Origin: Citrobacter sp. Awk 4
Lineage (GTDB): Bacteria > Pseudomonadota > Gammaproteobacteria > Enterobacterales > Enterobacteriaceae
Assembly: GCF_028069725.1 (NCBI RefSeq)
Contig: NZ_JANEWG010000005.1
Location: 1-64,000, forward strand
Reading direction: 5' to 3'
DNA: 64,000 bases
Shown here: one piece after another, positions 40,601-50,422 of the stretch
Position numbering within the stretch: the stretch's first letter is position 1
Layout of the letters: each line of letters starts with the position of its first letter
Translations under genes and position numbers: made by a program
The notes under the pieces: model-generated
Told to the model about the DNA's origin: nothing
Seen by the model: the letters and a program-made list of their open reading frames with translations, nothing else
Databases searched by the model: none

Positions 40601-41377
40601 TCAGAGATGAAAAAGCGTTGTCGTATTGCGATACAGCGCATCGGCAATCACCTCTTCAGGCTCCGGGCGCAATTCACATAACACCTCAAACACTCTGACG
40701 GCCTGTTCCGGGCGATTCGGCTGCCCCTGAAAACCGTTCAGCGGCATGTCCGGCGCGTCCGTCTCCAGCAGTAAAGCCCCCAGCGGAAGCCGCGCCATGA
40801 CGTCACGCGTTTTACTGGCGCGAGGATACGTAATAGTGCCTCCCACGCCAATTTTATAGCCCAGTTGAACAAATCGCTCTGCCTGCTGCAGGCTACCAGA
40901 GAAACCGTGAACCACGCCGGTTCGCGGCAAATTCTGGCGCTTAAGATGCATCGCCAGCGTGTCGTGCGTGCGACGGGAGTGGAGGATCACTGGCAGATCA
41001 TAGCGTTTCGCCAGTTTAAGTTGCGCTTCCAGTAAGAACTCTTGCCTTGCAAACTGAGGATCGTCCCGGTAAAGATCCAGGCCAATCTCCCCTACCGCGA
41101 CCACTTTCTGTGGGCGCTTATCCAGGATCTGTTGGAGCTGTTCCAGACAGTGGCCGGTGTGACGTTCAATGACAATAGGGTGCAGACCGAGTGCGGCAAA
41201 CAGTGGCGGGAACTGTTCCGCCAGCGCCTGCACACGTGAGAAGTTCGCCGACTCCGTTGCCGGGACGATGATTTTCCCAACACCGGCATCTGCAGCGCGC
41301 TGAATACTGGCCACCTCATCGCCGCAAAACGGCGGAAAATCAAAATGGCAGTGCGTATCAATAAAGCCCCCACTCAC
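40601..41377 (-). CDS. yjjV: TatD-family metal-dependent hydrolase YjjV
   Basis: A 258-residue TatD-like nuclease-type hydrolase of the amidohydrolase superfamily. The first metal motif is DTHCHFDFP at residues 7-15. EIGLDLY near 95, HSRRTHD near 130 and LLETDAPD near 200 complete the metal site. The GTG start overlaps the TGA of yjjU (GTGA), showing coupling. Confidence 0.92.
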   Translation of the reverse strand: MSGGFIDTHCHFDFPPFCGDEVASIQRAADAGVGKIIVPATESANFSRVQALAEQFPPLFAALGLHPIVIERHTGHCLEQLQQILDKRPQKVVAVGEIGLDLYRDDPQFARQEFLLEAQLKLAKRYDLPVILHSRRTHDTLAMHLKRQNLPRTGVVHGFSGSLQQAERFVQLGYKIGVGGTITYPRASKTRDVMARLPLGALLLETDAPDMPLNGFQGQPNRPEQAVRVFEVLCELRPEPEEVIADALYRNTTTLFHL

Positions 41378-42447
41378 GCCAGATCCTCATTATTGAACGC
41401 AGTGTCATTGGCCTGGAGCGCACCACTCATGGTTTTCACATGCGTGTCGTTGGCCACCGGAGCGGCTGGCACCACCACCCTTCCCGGCGCCGCAATCTTC
41501 GGCGTATGACGGATTAACGGCGGGTTTTCCGCCAGCAGTTTGCCCACCGTCGCCAGAAAATATCGCCCGCACAGACGCCCGGTTTTGTAATCTTCACGCA
41601 GTGCCGGAATGCGGCTCCCCAGCGCCATGCTTTGTAAAGGCTTTGGCGGGTAGATCTCAAAGATACGTAATTTACCCGGCGGCTTTTCTATAAAGCGCTG
41701 AATTGCACTGTAACTGGCTTCGTGATGCTTCACCAAATTGACCAGCGGCTGCAAACTGCTTTCTCCCAGCCAGCGTTCCATGCGCTTAAACCACTGCGGC
41801 GTATAGTACATCTGCGAGGGGACGGTGCGGATCACCACCAGCGTTTTTGCTCCTTGCTTCGCCGCCTCACGAACGGGAATCGCATCGCTGACGCCGCCAT
41901 CCAAATAGCTGATGCCATCAAGTTCGACGCCCGTTCGGTAGAATCCAGGAATGGCGCTGGAGGCACGCAGCAGATCGAGCCAGTTTTGTTTCGTTGGCGA
42001 AAAATAGACCGGCGAGTAGTCATCGCCGCGACAGGCGCACATGTAAAACTTTTTCCCCATTTCAAACAAGTGCGACGCGTTATCCATTGCCAGAGGCATC
42101 TGCCCGGCACTCGACTCCACCAGCCAGTCGAGATCGATGAGATTTCCCCCACGCACGAAGCGCACTGGATCAAAGAATTCGCGCTTTGTGGTGTAACGCA
42201 TGATGACTTTGCGCCCATAGCCGGGCTGATTACAGAGGTAAGCCGAAAGGTTTTGCGCCCCAGCGGAAGTACCGAAGTAGAGATCAAAGGGGTTGAATTG
42301 CGCGCGCATAAACTCATCCAGCACCCCGGCGGTAAAAATCCCCCGCTGCCCTCCACCTTCGCACACCAGTGCCATACTGCCCGGGCGAAATGTATTTATT
42401 GTTAGCGGCGCTATATTGCCGAGCGTGACGGGTATTCGCTGCCCCAC
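41374..42447 (-). CDS. yjjU: Patatin-like phospholipase YjjU
   Basis: A 357-residue predicted lipid acyl hydrolase. The oxyanion motif GGGQRG lies in VCEGGGQRGIFTAGVLDEF near residue 30. The nucleophile serine lies in GTSAGAQN near 60, and the catalytic aspartate in YLDGGVSDAIP near 185. GTG at 42447 is chosen as the start because an AGGAAGG site lies upstream and the length then equals E. coli YjjU. The substrate is unknown. Confidence 0.9.
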   Translation of the reverse strand: MGQRIPVTLGNIAPLTINTFRPGSMALVCEGGGQRGIFTAGVLDEFMRAQFNPFDLYFGTSAGAQNLSAYLCNQPGYGRKVIMRYTTKREFFDPVRFVRGGNLIDLDWLVESSAGQMPLAMDNASHLFEMGKKFYMCACRGDDYSPVYFSPTKQNWLDLLRASSAIPGFYRTGVELDGISYLDGGVSDAIPVREAAKQGAKTLVVIRTVPSQMYYTPQWFKRMERWLGESSLQPLVNLVKHHEASYSAIQRFIEKPPGKLRIFEIYPPKPLQSMALGSRIPALREDYKTGRLCGRYFLATVGKLLAENPPLIRHTPKIAAPGRVVVPAAPVANDTHVKTMSGALQANDTAFNNEDLA

Positions 42448-42519
42448 CTCTGCCTTCCTGTTCTTTTTTGTATTATAGAGCGACAAAGTAACGCAATTTT
42501 GCCTGTGCTAAAACCGTAA

Positions 42520-42542
42520 AAGCCAGTCCACCAGACTGGCTT
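42520..42542 (-). terminator. Terminator-like hairpin after ytjA
   Basis: A perfect 9-bp stem AAGCCAGTC / GACTGGCTT with a 5-nt loop, followed by a short TTT on the minus strand, lies between ytjA and yjjU. Confidence 0.65.
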
Positions 42543-42571
42543 AGTATCAACAAAACGTTACGGATTGAGCG

Positions 42572-42733
42572 CTAGGGTCGTTTACGGCCCGTAAACAGGC
42601 TGATCAGGAACAGGATAATCCCTACGACGAAGACAATTTTCGCGGCCCCTGCAGCGGTGCCAGCCAGCCCACCAAACCCCAGAGCGGCGGCAATTAACGC
42701 GATAACCAGAAATATAATGCCCCAACGAAACAT
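42572..42733 (-). CDS. ytjA: Small membrane protein YtjA (DUF1328)
   Basis: A 53-residue ORF starting [16 protein letters not shown] and ending LFTGRKRP. It has two hydrophobic segments with a glycine/alanine-rich turn ([14 protein letters not shown]), the DUF1328 form. It matches the E. coli protein almost residue for residue. It lies between osmY and yjjU on the same strand. Function is unknown; stress induction is likely from its neighbour but not shown here. Confidence 0.92.
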   Translation of the reverse strand: MFRWGIIFLVIALIAAALGFGGLAGTAAGAAKIVFVVGIILFLISLFTGRKRP

Positions 42734-42859
42734 AAGCCTCTCCTTACCCTAGTTAATGTCGACCGCGTGAGATGAGCGCTCAGGCTGCTCATTTGCGATA
42801 GTTTGAGTGTGGTGTACGGTGCGCCTCCCGACAAAGTCAGGAGGGCAAATTACGAAGAA

Positions 42860-43477
42860 TTACTGAGTTTTCAGATCATTTTTGACACTTTTCACGCCAT
42901 CAACCGCTTTGGCGATACTCTCAGCGCGCTCACTTTGCGCCTGAGAATCAACGGTACCGGAGAGCTGAACCACGCCATCAGTGGTCTCGACTTTGATTTT
43001 GCGGGAGGGAACCATGTCGTCAGCCAGCAGCTTCGCTTTAATCTCGCTGGTGGTTGCCGTATCACCCGCATAGCCTTTCACGGAGTCTGATTTACTATCA
43101 CGAACATGCAGTTTGTCGCTAACGGAACTCACGCCCTCAATGCCTTTTGCGACTTTTACCGCTTCTTCCGCCTGCGCCTGGCTTTCGACAAACCCACTGA
43201 GCGTCACCACTTTCTGGTCGGTTTTGACGGAGATATCGGTGCTCTTAATGCTTTCGTGGTCCACCAGTGCGGCTTTCACTTTCGCAGTGATGGTGCTGTC
43301 ATCCATGAAATTACCGACTTTATTCATAGAGCTATCGATCTTTTGCCCTGCGCTTTCAGCCCCGGATTGCGCCTTATCCATCGTAGAGGTTTCTGCAAAC
43401 GCAGAACCTGTCGCGACGGCGGAGGTCAGCATAACGGCCAGCAGAGTTTTAGAAATCTTAAGTCTTGTCATAGTCAT
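42860..43477 (-). CDS. osmY: Periplasmic stress protein OsmY
   Basis: Osmotically induced, RpoS-dependent periplasmic protein with chaperone activity toward autotransporters. The start at 43477 ([10 protein letters not shown]) gives 205 residues, with a signal peptide cleaved near AFA-ET (about 28). Two BON domains follow (about 60-130 and 140-205). The linker after the signal differs from and is slightly longer than the E. coli one. Confidence 0.96.
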   Translation of the reverse strand: MTMTRLKISKTLLAVMLTSAVATGSAFAETSTMDKAQSGAESAGQKIDSSMNKVGNFMDDSTITAKVKAALVDHESIKSTDISVKTDQKVVTLSGFVESQAQAEEAVKVAKGIEGVSSVSDKLHVRDSKSDSVKGYAGDTATTSEIKAKLLADDMVPSRKIKVETTDGVVQLSGTVDSQAQSERAESIAKAVDGVKSVKNDLKTQ

Positions 43478-43881
43478 CGATTTATTCCTGTATGGTTTGC
43501 TCATAATTTGAGCTCAGGCAACACGAGGCTGCATTGCTGAATGTGGTGAAAATCACCCAGTTCAGAAGTCAATGGCAGAGATCACAATCAGAAATTTTCA
43601 TGATAAATCTGTGCCCTGAGACCTTCTGAGTCAGTTTTTAATATCGTGATTAAAATTATTTACAGTTTTAACAACCAACATCATCGAAATGATCAGTTGT
43701 AAAAGCCGTCAAAAATGTCATCACTTTGTTAAATATAGATCACAATCGCAAAATCGCTTGCTGACATGGTTAAAAAATAGACAATTACAGGAAAAACAGA
43801 GGCATTTAAGAACATTCCGCAACGGGAAGAGAAGAGGGAAAACGTCGCAGAGCGCGGATATACCGCGCTCTGGAAGGTAGA
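43478..43881. other. Intergenic region osmY/prfC
   Basis: A 404-bp A/T-rich spacer between two genes on the minus strand. The part next to osmY (to about 43650) should hold its RpoS promoter; the far end carries the prfC terminator. I see no gene in it. Confidence 0.55.
43848..43872 (-). terminator. Hairpin after prfC
   Basis: A 10-bp stem CAGAGCGCGG / CCGCGCTCTG with a 5-nt loop lies 9 bp after the prfC stop. The T tract is weak (GTTTT a few bases on), so termination is likely but imperfect. Confidence 0.65.
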
Positions 43882-45471
43882 TTAGTGCTCGCGGGTTTTG
43901 CGGAACCGAACGTCAGGGTAACGTTCTTGCGTCAGGTTGAGGTTAACCATGGTTGGGGCGATATAGGTGAGGTTATCACCGCCATCCAGCGCCAACTGGA
44001 TTTCGTTTTTGCGTTTGAACTCTTCGAATTTCTTCGCATCAGCGCATTCTACCCAGCGCGCTGTCGCCACGTTGACAGACTCATAAATCGCCTCAACGTT
44101 GTACTCACTTTTCAAACGGGCCACGACCACATCAAACTGCAGCACACCTACCGCCCCCACGATCAGATCGTTGTTAGCGATAGGACGGAACACCTGTACT
44201 GCGCCCTCTTCTGAAAGCTGCACCAGCCCTTTCAGCAGTTGCTTCTGCTTCAACGGATCTTTCAGGCGAATACGGCGGAACAGTTCCGGCGCGAAGTTCG
44301 GGATCCCCGTGAACTTCATCATTTCGCCCTGGGTGAAGGTATCGCCGATTTGAATAGTGCCGTGGTTATGCAGACCGAGGATATCGCCCGGATACGCTTC
44401 TTCCACATGAGAACGGTCACCGGCCATAAAGGTCAGCGCGTCAGAAATCACCACGTCTTTACCGATACGCACCTGGCGCATCTTCATGCCCTTTTCGTAT
44501 TTACCGGAAACGACACGCATAAAAGCAACGCGGTCACGGTGTTTCGGGTCCATGTTGGCCTGAATTTTAAAGACGAAACCGGTGAATTTTTCTTCTTCGG
44601 CTTCCACAGTGCGGGTGTCGGTTTTACGCGGCATCGGCGCAGGCGCCCACTCCACCAGACCGTCCAGCATATGATCCACACCGAAGTTACCCAGCGCAGT
44701 ACCAAAGAAGACAGGGGTGATTTCACCGGCCAGGAACAGCTCTTTGTCGAACTCGTTTGATGCGCCCTGTACCAGCTCCAGTTCATCACGCAGCTGTTGC
44801 GCCAGATCTTCACCGACGGCAGCGTCCAGTTCAGGGTTGTTCAGACCCTTAACGATGCGCACTTCCTGGATGGTGTGCCCTTTACCGGTCTGATACAGGT
44901 AGGTTTCGTCTTTATAAAGGTGGTAAACACCCTTAAACAGCTTACCGCAGCCAATCGGCCAGGTGATCGGCGCACAACCGATTTTCAGCTCGTTTTCCAC
45001 TTCATCCAGCAGCTCCATCGGGTCGCGGATGTCACGGTCGAGTTTGTTCATAAAAGTGAGGATCGGCGTATCGCGCAGACGGGTTACTTCCATCAGCTTA
45101 CGGGTCCTGTCTTCAACACCTTTCGCGGCGTCGATCACCATCAGGCAGCAATCCACCGCCGTCAGCGTACGATAAGTATCTTCCGAGAAGTCTTCGTGCC
45201 CGGGGGTGTCCAGCAGGTTCACCAGACAATCATGATACGGAAACTGCATCACAGAGGTGGTAATAGAGATACCACGCTGCTTTTCCATTTCCATCCAGTC
45301 AGATTTTGCATGCTGGTTAGAACCACGGCCTTTCACGGTACCGGCGGTCTGGATAGCCTGTCCGAACAACAACACTTTTTCAGTGATAGTGGTTTTACCG
45401 GCATCCGGGTGAGAAATAATGGCAAAAGTGCGGCGTTTGGCCACCTCTTGCAAATAAGGAGACAACGTCAT
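43882..45471 (-). CDS. prfC: Peptide chain release factor 3
   Basis: GTPase that recycles RF1 and RF2 from the ribosome after termination. The start at 45471 ([10 protein letters not shown]) gives 529 residues; a TTG two codons earlier is less likely. G-domain motifs are HPDAGKTT (G1), DTPGHEDF (G3) and NKLDRD (G4), followed by EF-Tu-like domain II and the RF3 C-terminal domain. It is downstream of yjjG. Confidence 0.98.
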   Translation of the reverse strand: MTLSPYLQEVAKRRTFAIISHPDAGKTTITEKVLLFGQAIQTAGTVKGRGSNQHAKSDWMEMEKQRGISITTSVMQFPYHDCLVNLLDTPGHEDFSEDTYRTLTAVDCCLMVIDAAKGVEDRTRKLMEVTRLRDTPILTFMNKLDRDIRDPMELLDEVENELKIGCAPITWPIGCGKLFKGVYHLYKDETYLYQTGKGHTIQEVRIVKGLNNPELDAAVGEDLAQQLRDELELVQGASNEFDKELFLAGEITPVFFGTALGNFGVDHMLDGLVEWAPAPMPRKTDTRTVEAEEEKFTGFVFKIQANMDPKHRDRVAFMRVVSGKYEKGMKMRQVRIGKDVVISDALTFMAGDRSHVEEAYPGDILGLHNHGTIQIGDTFTQGEMMKFTGIPNFAPELFRRIRLKDPLKQKQLLKGLVQLSEEGAVQVFRPIANNDLIVGAVGVLQFDVVVARLKSEYNVEAIYESVNVATARWVECADAKKFEEFKRKNEIQLALDGGDNLTYIAPTMVNLNLTQERYPDVRFRKTREH

Positions 45472-45561
45472 AGTCAAATCTTCTTAGGTAAGCACGGCTA
45501 AGGCCGCGCATGTTGAATACGAAAAATGCGGCTATTTTACCCATCAACAGGGGGGAGGCAA

Positions 45562-46239
45562 TCAGTGTTTACACAGGAGCTGCTCCAGTTCGCTTAATGA
45601 CGCTACCGTCCAGGTCGGTGCAATACCCGCAGGCTGGTCACGATGGAGTGGGTTTAACCAGCAGGTGGATAGCCCGGAATTGATACCACCCAGAATATCA
45701 GACTCCGCGGTATCGCCTACCATCAGCACACGGGAGCGATCAGGATTGCCCGCCTGCTCCAGCGCATAATCAAAAATACGCGGGTCAGGTTTCGCCACGC
45801 CAACCTGCTCAGAGATGACCAGCAGGTCAAAATGGTCGCGCAGTCCGGTACGCTCAAGGCGAATTTGCTGCAACGCGGTAAATCCATTGGTAATAATGCC
45901 AATTTTCGTTTTACCGCGAATGGCGTTGAGCAGAGAGACGGCCCCCGGTAACGGCGAGCAAATTTCTGCCATCGCATTAATAAATGCGTCATTAAGCTGG
46001 CCCGACGGCACACTCAAACGTTCAGCCCAGTCCTGGAAGCGTGCGTGTTGCAGCTGTAATGAGGTAATCGCGCCGTTTTGATAATCCACCCACAGAGGTT
46101 TATTGACGGCCTGGTAGTCCTGAAAATCTTCAGCGGTAAAGGTCACGCTATAGTCGAGAAACATCCGCTGTAAGCCGGTGAAGGAATCAAACGTAAACAG
46201 CGTTTCATCGGCATCAAAGAAAATCCAGTCCCACTTCAT
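45562..46239 (-). CDS. yjjG: HAD nucleotidase YjjG
   Basis: Pyrimidine/5'-nucleotidase of the HAD superfamily, active on dUMP, dTMP and modified nucleotides in E. coli. The nucleophile motif is FFDADETLF with D9 and D11. ITNGF near 110 and [12 protein letters not shown] near 170 complete the site. Two ATGs are adjacent; I take the second, which gives 225 residues. It is 21 bp after rimI. Confidence 0.94.
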   Translation of the reverse strand: MKWDWIFFDADETLFTFDSFTGLQRMFLDYSVTFTAEDFQDYQAVNKPLWVDYQNGAITSLQLQHARFQDWAERLSVPSGQLNDAFINAMAEICSPLPGAVSLLNAIRGKTKIGIITNGFTALQQIRLERTGLRDHFDLLVISEQVGVAKPDPRIFDYALEQAGNPDRSRVLMVGDTAESDILGGINSGLSTCWLNPLHRDQPAGIAPTWTVASLSELEQLLCKH

Positions 46240-46260
46240 CATTACACCTTGCCTCTTTTA

Positions 46261-46707
46261 TTACATACTTATAGGAAGTGCCATTATGACGGCGTCCTCG
46301 CGTCCGTCCGCCGTCGGATAATAGTTACGGCGAATCGTTGCCTCGTTAAAGCCTAAGCTTTCATATAGCGCGATAGCAGCAACATTAGAGGCGCGGACTT
46401 CCAGCCACAGCGTCAGAATGCCGCGATTTTCCAGTTCATCAATGAGATGTTCCAGCAGCGCCCGTCCCAATCCCTGACGTTGAAAATCCGGGTCGACAGC
46501 GATATTAAACAGCGTAGCTTCATCCAGTACGACCTGCGTAATGGCAAAGGCCGCCAGCCTTCCGTCTACCGTCAATTGATAGTTGAGATAGCGTTCGCCC
46601 TGATTACTGGCAAAAGTGTGTTCGCTCCACGGAAACGCATGGGCGCGTTTTTCAATCTGAAAGGCTGCGGGGAGATCAGTCGGATTGAGGGTAGAAATCG
46701 TGTTCAT
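46261..46707 (-). CDS. rimI: Ribosomal protein S18 alanine N-acetyltransferase
   Basis: GNAT enzyme that acetylates the N-terminal alanine of ribosomal protein S18. The 148 residues include the acetyl-CoA loop RQGLGRALLEHLIDEL near 75-92 and ALYESLGF near 113. It overlaps the end of holD by 32 bp, so translation is coupled. Confidence 0.95.
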   Translation of the reverse strand: MNTISTLNPTDLPAAFQIEKRAHAFPWSEHTFASNQGERYLNYQLTVDGRLAAFAITQVVLDEATLFNIAVDPDFQRQGLGRALLEHLIDELENRGILTLWLEVRASNVAAIALYESLGFNEATIRRNYYPTADGREDAVIMALPISM

Positions 46708-47089
46708 ATGCGCAGATTTGTTGCCATAGTGCGGCGCGTGCCGTTGGGTTTACCCGTAATTCATTAAACGCAGGAGTCGAGACCTGTGCGCCTTCCAGTA
46801 ACAGCGGTTCTTCTGTCCCCAGCCGCCAACTGTTGCAGCGACTCCCCTGCGGCAGCATCGTGACACGGTCGGGCGTCAGTTGCAGTACCTGGTCCGGGCT
46901 GAGGGTCAACGCGCATAAAATATCGCTCATCAGCGGGTCATTCAGCGCCGGTAAGTCAGCGGCAATCATGACCAGACGAACATGCGCAGGAATTGAAATC
47001 GCGATCTCGCCCTGCAGCGCGCCAGGGCGACGCAGCGACCACTGCGTAATGCCCAGTTGCTGTAACTGCCTGTCTCGTCGGGATGTCAT
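46676..47089 (-). CDS. holD: DNA polymerase III psi subunit
   Basis: Psi subunit of the clamp loader; with chi it links the loader to SSB. The 137-residue protein begins MTSRRDRQLQQLGITQWSLR, the chi-binding N-terminus. It heads the holD-rimI-yjjG-prfC cluster and is divergent from rsmC. Confidence 0.95.
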   Translation of the reverse strand: MTSRRDRQLQQLGITQWSLRRPGALQGEIAISIPAHVRLVMIAADLPALNDPLMSDILCALTLSPDQVLQLTPDRVTMLPQGSRCNSWRLGTEEPLLLEGAQVSTPAFNELRVNPTARAALWQQICAYEHDFYPQSD

Positions 47090-47191
47090 AGCGAAACGCT
47101 CCTGTAATCAGGGGCGCAAATATAGCAAATTCGTCGAAACTGCGCCAACAAACAACTATAATCGCCGCCTGGAACAATAGAGGAATTTTTC

Positions 47192-48223
47192 ATGTCTGCT
47201 TTTACCCCGGCAAGTGAAGTCTTGCTGCGTCACAGTGATGATTTCGAACAAAGCCGTATTCTGTTTGCCGGAGATTTGCAGGATGACCTGCCTGCCCGCT
47301 TCGAAAGTGCCGCCAGCCGCGTGCATACTCAGCAATTTCACCACTGGCAGGTATTAAGCCGCCAGATGGGCGACCAGGCGCGTTTTAGCCTGGTGGCAGA
47401 AGCCAGCGATGTCGCCGACTGCGACACATTTATCTACTACTGGCCGAAGAACAAGCCGGAAGCGCAGTTCCAGTTGATGAACATCTTGTCACTGCTGCCT
47501 GTCGGCACAGACATTTTCGTGGTGGGTGAAAACCGTAGTGGTGTTCGCAGCGCAGAGCAGATGCTGGCCGAATACGCGCCGTTGAATAAAATCGATAGCG
47601 CGCGCCGCTGCGGTCTGTACCACGGTCGTCTGGAAAAACAACCGGTCTTTAATGCCGACGCATTCTGGGGCGAATATACTCACGAAGGACTGACCATTAA
47701 AACTCTGCCTGGCGTGTTTAGCCGTGATGGTCTGGATGTCGGCAGTCAGCTTTTGCTCTCAACGCTGACGCCACACACCAAAGGTAAAGTTCTGGATGTT
47801 GGCTGTGGTGCAGGCGTACTGTCTGTTGCATTAGCGAGCCACTCCCCGAAAGTGCGCCTGACCCTTTGCGATGTTTCCGCGCCTGCGGTTGAAGCCAGCC
47901 GTGCAACGCTTGCAGCGAACGGCATTGAAGGTGATGTATTCGCCAGCAATGTGTTTTCGGAAGTGACGGGCCGTTTTGACATGATCATCTCCAACCCGCC
48001 TTTCCATGACGGAATTCAGACCAGTCTTGACGCTGCACAAACGCTAATTCGCGGTGCCGTTCGCCATTTGAACAGCGGCGGTGAACTGCGAATTGTCGCC
48101 AACGCCTTCCTGCCATATCCGAAAGTGCTGGATGAAACGTTTGGTTTCCACGAAGTCATCGCGCAAACCGGCCGTTTTAAGGTGTACCGCACGGTGATGA
48201 CCCGTCAGGCGAAGAAAGCCTGA
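47192..48223 (+). CDS. rsmC: 16S rRNA G1207 methyltransferase RsmC
   Basis: Methylates N2 of G1207 in 16S rRNA using SAM. The 343 residues form two Rossmann-like halves. The C-terminal half is catalytic, with the SAM motif [15 protein letters not shown] near 200-214 and the amino-methylase motif SNPPFHDG near 267. It is transcribed away from holD. Confidence 0.97.
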   Translation: MSAFTPASEVLLRHSDDFEQSRILFAGDLQDDLPARFESAASRVHTQQFHHWQVLSRQMGDQARFSLVAEASDVADCDTFIYYWPKNKPEAQFQLMNILSLLPVGTDIFVVGENRSGVRSAEQMLAEYAPLNKIDSARRCGLYHGRLEKQPVFNADAFWGEYTHEGLTIKTLPGVFSRDGLDVGSQLLLSTLTPHTKGKVLDVGCGAGVLSVALASHSPKVRLTLCDVSAPAVEASRATLAANGIEGDVFASNVFSEVTGRFDMIISNPPFHDGIQTSLDAAQTLIRGAVRHLNSGGELRIVANAFLPYPKVLDETFGFHEVIAQTGRFKVYRTVMTRQAKKA

Positions 48224-48243
48224 CTAACTGAATGTGAAGGCCG

Positions 48244-48272
48244 GACCGGATGCTCGCGCCTGTCATCCGGTC
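48244..48272. repeat. REP-like palindrome after rsmC
   Basis: Arms GACCGGATG and CATCCGGTC around 11 bases, 20 bp after the rsmC stop. It may serve as a 3' end hairpin. Confidence 0.6.
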
Positions 48273-48325
48273 GCTACATAGCAGGCCATTTTTACAGCAA
48301 TCAATTCATCCCACGTAATTAACTA

Positions 48326-48361
48326 TTGACGAATAGCTTAAAACCACTAGAATGCGCCTCC
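48326..48361 (+). promoter_or_regulatory. Promoter of the tRNA-Leu cluster
   Basis: TTGACG (48326-48331), a 16-bp spacer and TAGAAT (48348-48353) are followed by the G/C-rich discriminator GCGCCTCC, the form of stringently controlled stable RNA promoters. It is 35 bp upstream of the first tRNA. Confidence 0.8.
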
Positions 48362-48395
48362 GTGGTAGTGATTCTTTTTTAAGAATCGATGGTAT

Positions 48396-48482
48396 GCGAA
48401 GGTGGCGGAATTGGTAGACGCGCTAGCTTCAGGTGTTAGTGTCCTTACGGACGTGGGGGTTCAAGTCCCCCCCCTCGCACCA
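48396..48482 (+). tRNA. leuQ: tRNA-Leu (CAG), copy 1
   Basis: An 87-nt class II tRNA with encoded CCA, acceptor GCGAAGG, anticodon CAG at 48430-48432 and a long variable arm GTCC-TTAC-GGAC. It corresponds to one of leuQ, leuP and leuV of E. coli; which copy matches which name is not fixed. Confidence 0.97.
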
Positions 48483-48510
48483 TAAACCACGTTGATATTG
48501 CTCGCACTGG

Positions 48511-48597
48511 GCGAAGGTGGCGGAATTGGTAGACGCGCTAGCTTCAGGTGTTAGTGTTCTTACGGACGTGGGGGTTCAAGTCCCCCCCCTCGCACCA
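48511..48597 (+). tRNA. leuP: tRNA-Leu (CAG), copy 2
   Basis: An 87-nt near-duplicate of copy 1 with anticodon CAG at 48545-48547. The only visible change is C to T in the variable arm (GTTC), which still pairs by G-T wobble. CCA is encoded. Assignment of the gene name by order is tentative. Confidence 0.97.
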
Positions 48598-48630
48598 ACG
48601 AGGCGATATCAAAAAAAGTAAGATGACTGT

Positions 48631-48716
48631 GCGAAGGTGGCGGAATTGGTAGACGCGCTAGCTTCAGGTGTTAGTGTCCTTAGGATGTGGGGGTTCGAGT
48701 CCCCCCCCTCGCACCA
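48631..48716 (+). tRNA. leuV: tRNA-Leu (CAG), copy 3, divergent arm
   Basis: An 86-nt copy with anticodon CAG at 48665-48667, identical to the others up to the variable arm. There it reads TCC-TTA-GGA, a three-base loop and one base fewer. The T loop reads TTCGAG instead of TTCAAG. Stems remain paired and CCA is encoded, so it is probably functional. Name tentative. Confidence 0.95.
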
Positions 48717-48751
48717 ATTATCTTATTTTCCGCGCTTTTCCCCTCTGCGTT

Positions 48752-48988
48752 TTATCCCTGACTCACGTTGATCAACACCAGCATAATACCGCTCACCAGT
48801 GCCATACATGATGGTAGCAACACAAAGTGTCGTAACTGTTTGTGATATAACATCAATGAAGTCAGTAGCAATCCTGACACAATCATCGCTTTCCATGCTG
48901 CGAGAGACAGATCGGTAAACGCCAGCCCGGTAATAACCATTCCCGGCAACAACATCCCCCACCCACTGCCCAGCGCACGTTGCAACAT
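48752..48988 (-). CDS. yjjZ: DUF1435 membrane protein, YjjZ-like
   Basis: A 78-residue protein with about three hydrophobic segments and the motif MLYHKQLRHFVLLPSC, which I associate with the DUF1435/YjjZ family found beside fhuF in enterics. The start at 48988 (MLQRALGSGW) has AAGAGG upstream; the longer frame to 49054 runs over the Fur box. Function is unknown; control by iron is likely from the Fur site. Confidence 0.78.
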   Translation of the reverse strand: MLQRALGSGWGMLLPGMVITGLAFTDLSLAAWKAMIVSGLLLTSLMLYHKQLRHFVLLPSCMALVSGIMLVLINVSQG

Positions 48989-49006
48989 GGTTTTACCTCT
49001 TAAATC

Positions 49007-49025
49007 GATAATGATAAGCAATATC
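49007..49025 (-). promoter_or_regulatory. Fur box upstream of yjjZ-like gene
   Basis: On the minus strand GATATTGCTTATCATTATC matches the 19-bp Fur consensus GATAATGATAATCATTATC at 16 positions. It lies 19-37 bp upstream of the ATG, a position that would block transcription when iron is present. Confidence 0.82.
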
Positions 49026-49244
49026 ATATGATATATTTTCTTATCTGTCAGCACGCCATATTCGTCGCTTCCATGAGTTTAACCTCACAATAGATGACAT
49101 AAATTTGGTAAGGTGATAAATTGCTCGCTGGTTAACTTACGAACACCATAAAACGAATACCCAGGTGAGTTTCCTCCTCGCGCGTTATTTTTCATTTAAG
49201 CCACCCACTCAACATATCCTGCAGATTAATAACGATATTTATAT

Positions 49245-50309
49245 ATGACAGCACAATCCTGGCGAACACTGCGCACCAAGAAATATCAATTTTCACTCCG
49301 CCTTTTTCTGTTTCTTAACGCAGCATCTGCACTGTTTGTATTAGCGTTTCCTCTGTATGAGACCAGTACACTTTCCGCCCCTGCGATTCTTATCGTTGTC
49401 ACAGGCTCGCTGTTACTGGCCTGGCATGGAAAATACAGTGATAAACGAATCAGCCTCCCATTTGTATCTCTAATATTTGGCATACTGTGGGCATTCCATA
49501 TCACAATGAAATATAAGGTATTAGAGCACAGCGATTTTTCATTCTTAATCATATCCCTGTTGAGTGTGTTATTTATTGGCTCCATTGCTTTTGCTAACAA
49601 CATCATCGCGTTTACGCTTCACTCGTTACCTTCGGTATTTGTCTGCTTATGGTTTAACGGTGATCAGCACGGATTGCGGATACTCTATTTAATGGCATTG
49701 CCGATGGCAGGCATCGCCATTCAGCATGTGATCCAAAAGCGCTATGATCGCTTCGCCCAACGGCTAATGTACAAATTGCTGGAAGAGAGGGAGACTCTGA
49801 ACGGTCTGAGCATGTTGGATCCGTTAACCGGTTTGTATAATCGCCGTGGCCTGCAAAATAAACTGGATACCCTGCTGGTCCTGGACAACCGCGGGCACTA
49901 TGTCCTGCTTCTCGATATCGACCATTTCAAAGCCTACAACGATCATTACGGGCATATGATGGGCGATCAGGCACTGATTCGTGTCTCTGCGGCGATTCGT
50001 GACGCCGTCCGTTCACGGGATATTGTCACGCGTTTTGGCGGCGAAGAATTTATGGTTCTGCTGACCGCTGTCGATCAGCAACAAGCACGGGCCACCGCCG
50101 AACAGATTCGACAAAAAGTCTACGATCTCGATATTCCGCATATGTTTAATGAGAGTACCGCGACAAATGTCACCATCAGCATCGGCATTGCGCCATTGCT
50201 CAATCAAGACATTGATAGCGCGATCTCCCGAGCCGATAAAGCGCTGTATGAAGCGAAAAACCAGGGGCGAAATAATACGTTGGTTTTCGATGAACTCCCC
50301 CTCTCCTGA
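49245..50309 (+). CDS. Membrane diguanylate cyclase (GGEEF)
   Basis: A 354-residue enzyme predicted to make cyclic di-GMP. The N-terminal 165 residues have about six membrane segments and no recognised sensor motif. The GGEEF active site is at 265-269, with DIDHFKAYNDHYGH at about 224-237. An RxxD inhibitory site (R256-D259) lies five residues before it, so product inhibition is expected. There is no EAL domain. It is not in this place in E. coli; a similar gene next to fhuF exists in Salmonella (STM4551, from memory). The ribosome site is weak. Confidence 0.92.
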   Translation: MTAQSWRTLRTKKYQFSLRLFLFLNAASALFVLAFPLYETSTLSAPAILIVVTGSLLLAWHGKYSDKRISLPFVSLIFGILWAFHITMKYKVLEHSDFSFLIISLLSVLFIGSIAFANNIIAFTLHSLPSVFVCLWFNGDQHGLRILYLMALPMAGIAIQHVIQKRYDRFAQRLMYKLLEERETLNGLSMLDPLTGLYNRRGLQNKLDTLLVLDNRGHYVLLLDIDHFKAYNDHYGHMMGDQALIRVSAAIRDAVRSRDIVTRFGGEEFMVLLTAVDQQQARATAEQIRQKVYDLDIPHMFNESTATNVTISIGIAPLLNQDIDSAISRADKALYEAKNQGRNNTLVFDELPLS

Positions 50310-50375
50310 TGGTTTAATCGTGCTACGCCGCAGAAGATAGCGACAAAGCACTTGCCATCGTTTCGCTCTATCGCT

Positions 50376-50394
50376 AGGATTCGTAATCATTCTC
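50376..50394 (+). promoter_or_regulatory. Candidate Fur box upstream of fhuF
   Basis: The core GTAATCATTCTC gives 12 of 19 matches to the Fur consensus in a 19-bp window, 29-47 bp upstream of fhuF. The match is moderate, but fhuF is Fur-repressed in E. coli. Confidence 0.5.
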
Positions 50395-50422
50395 ATTTAG
50401 ATTACTATCCAGATATAGCGCT

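Noticed and set aside
43689..43880. A 63-codon plus-strand ORF between osmY and prfC
   Set aside because: Runs through the prfC terminator hairpin, very basic composition, no start signal.
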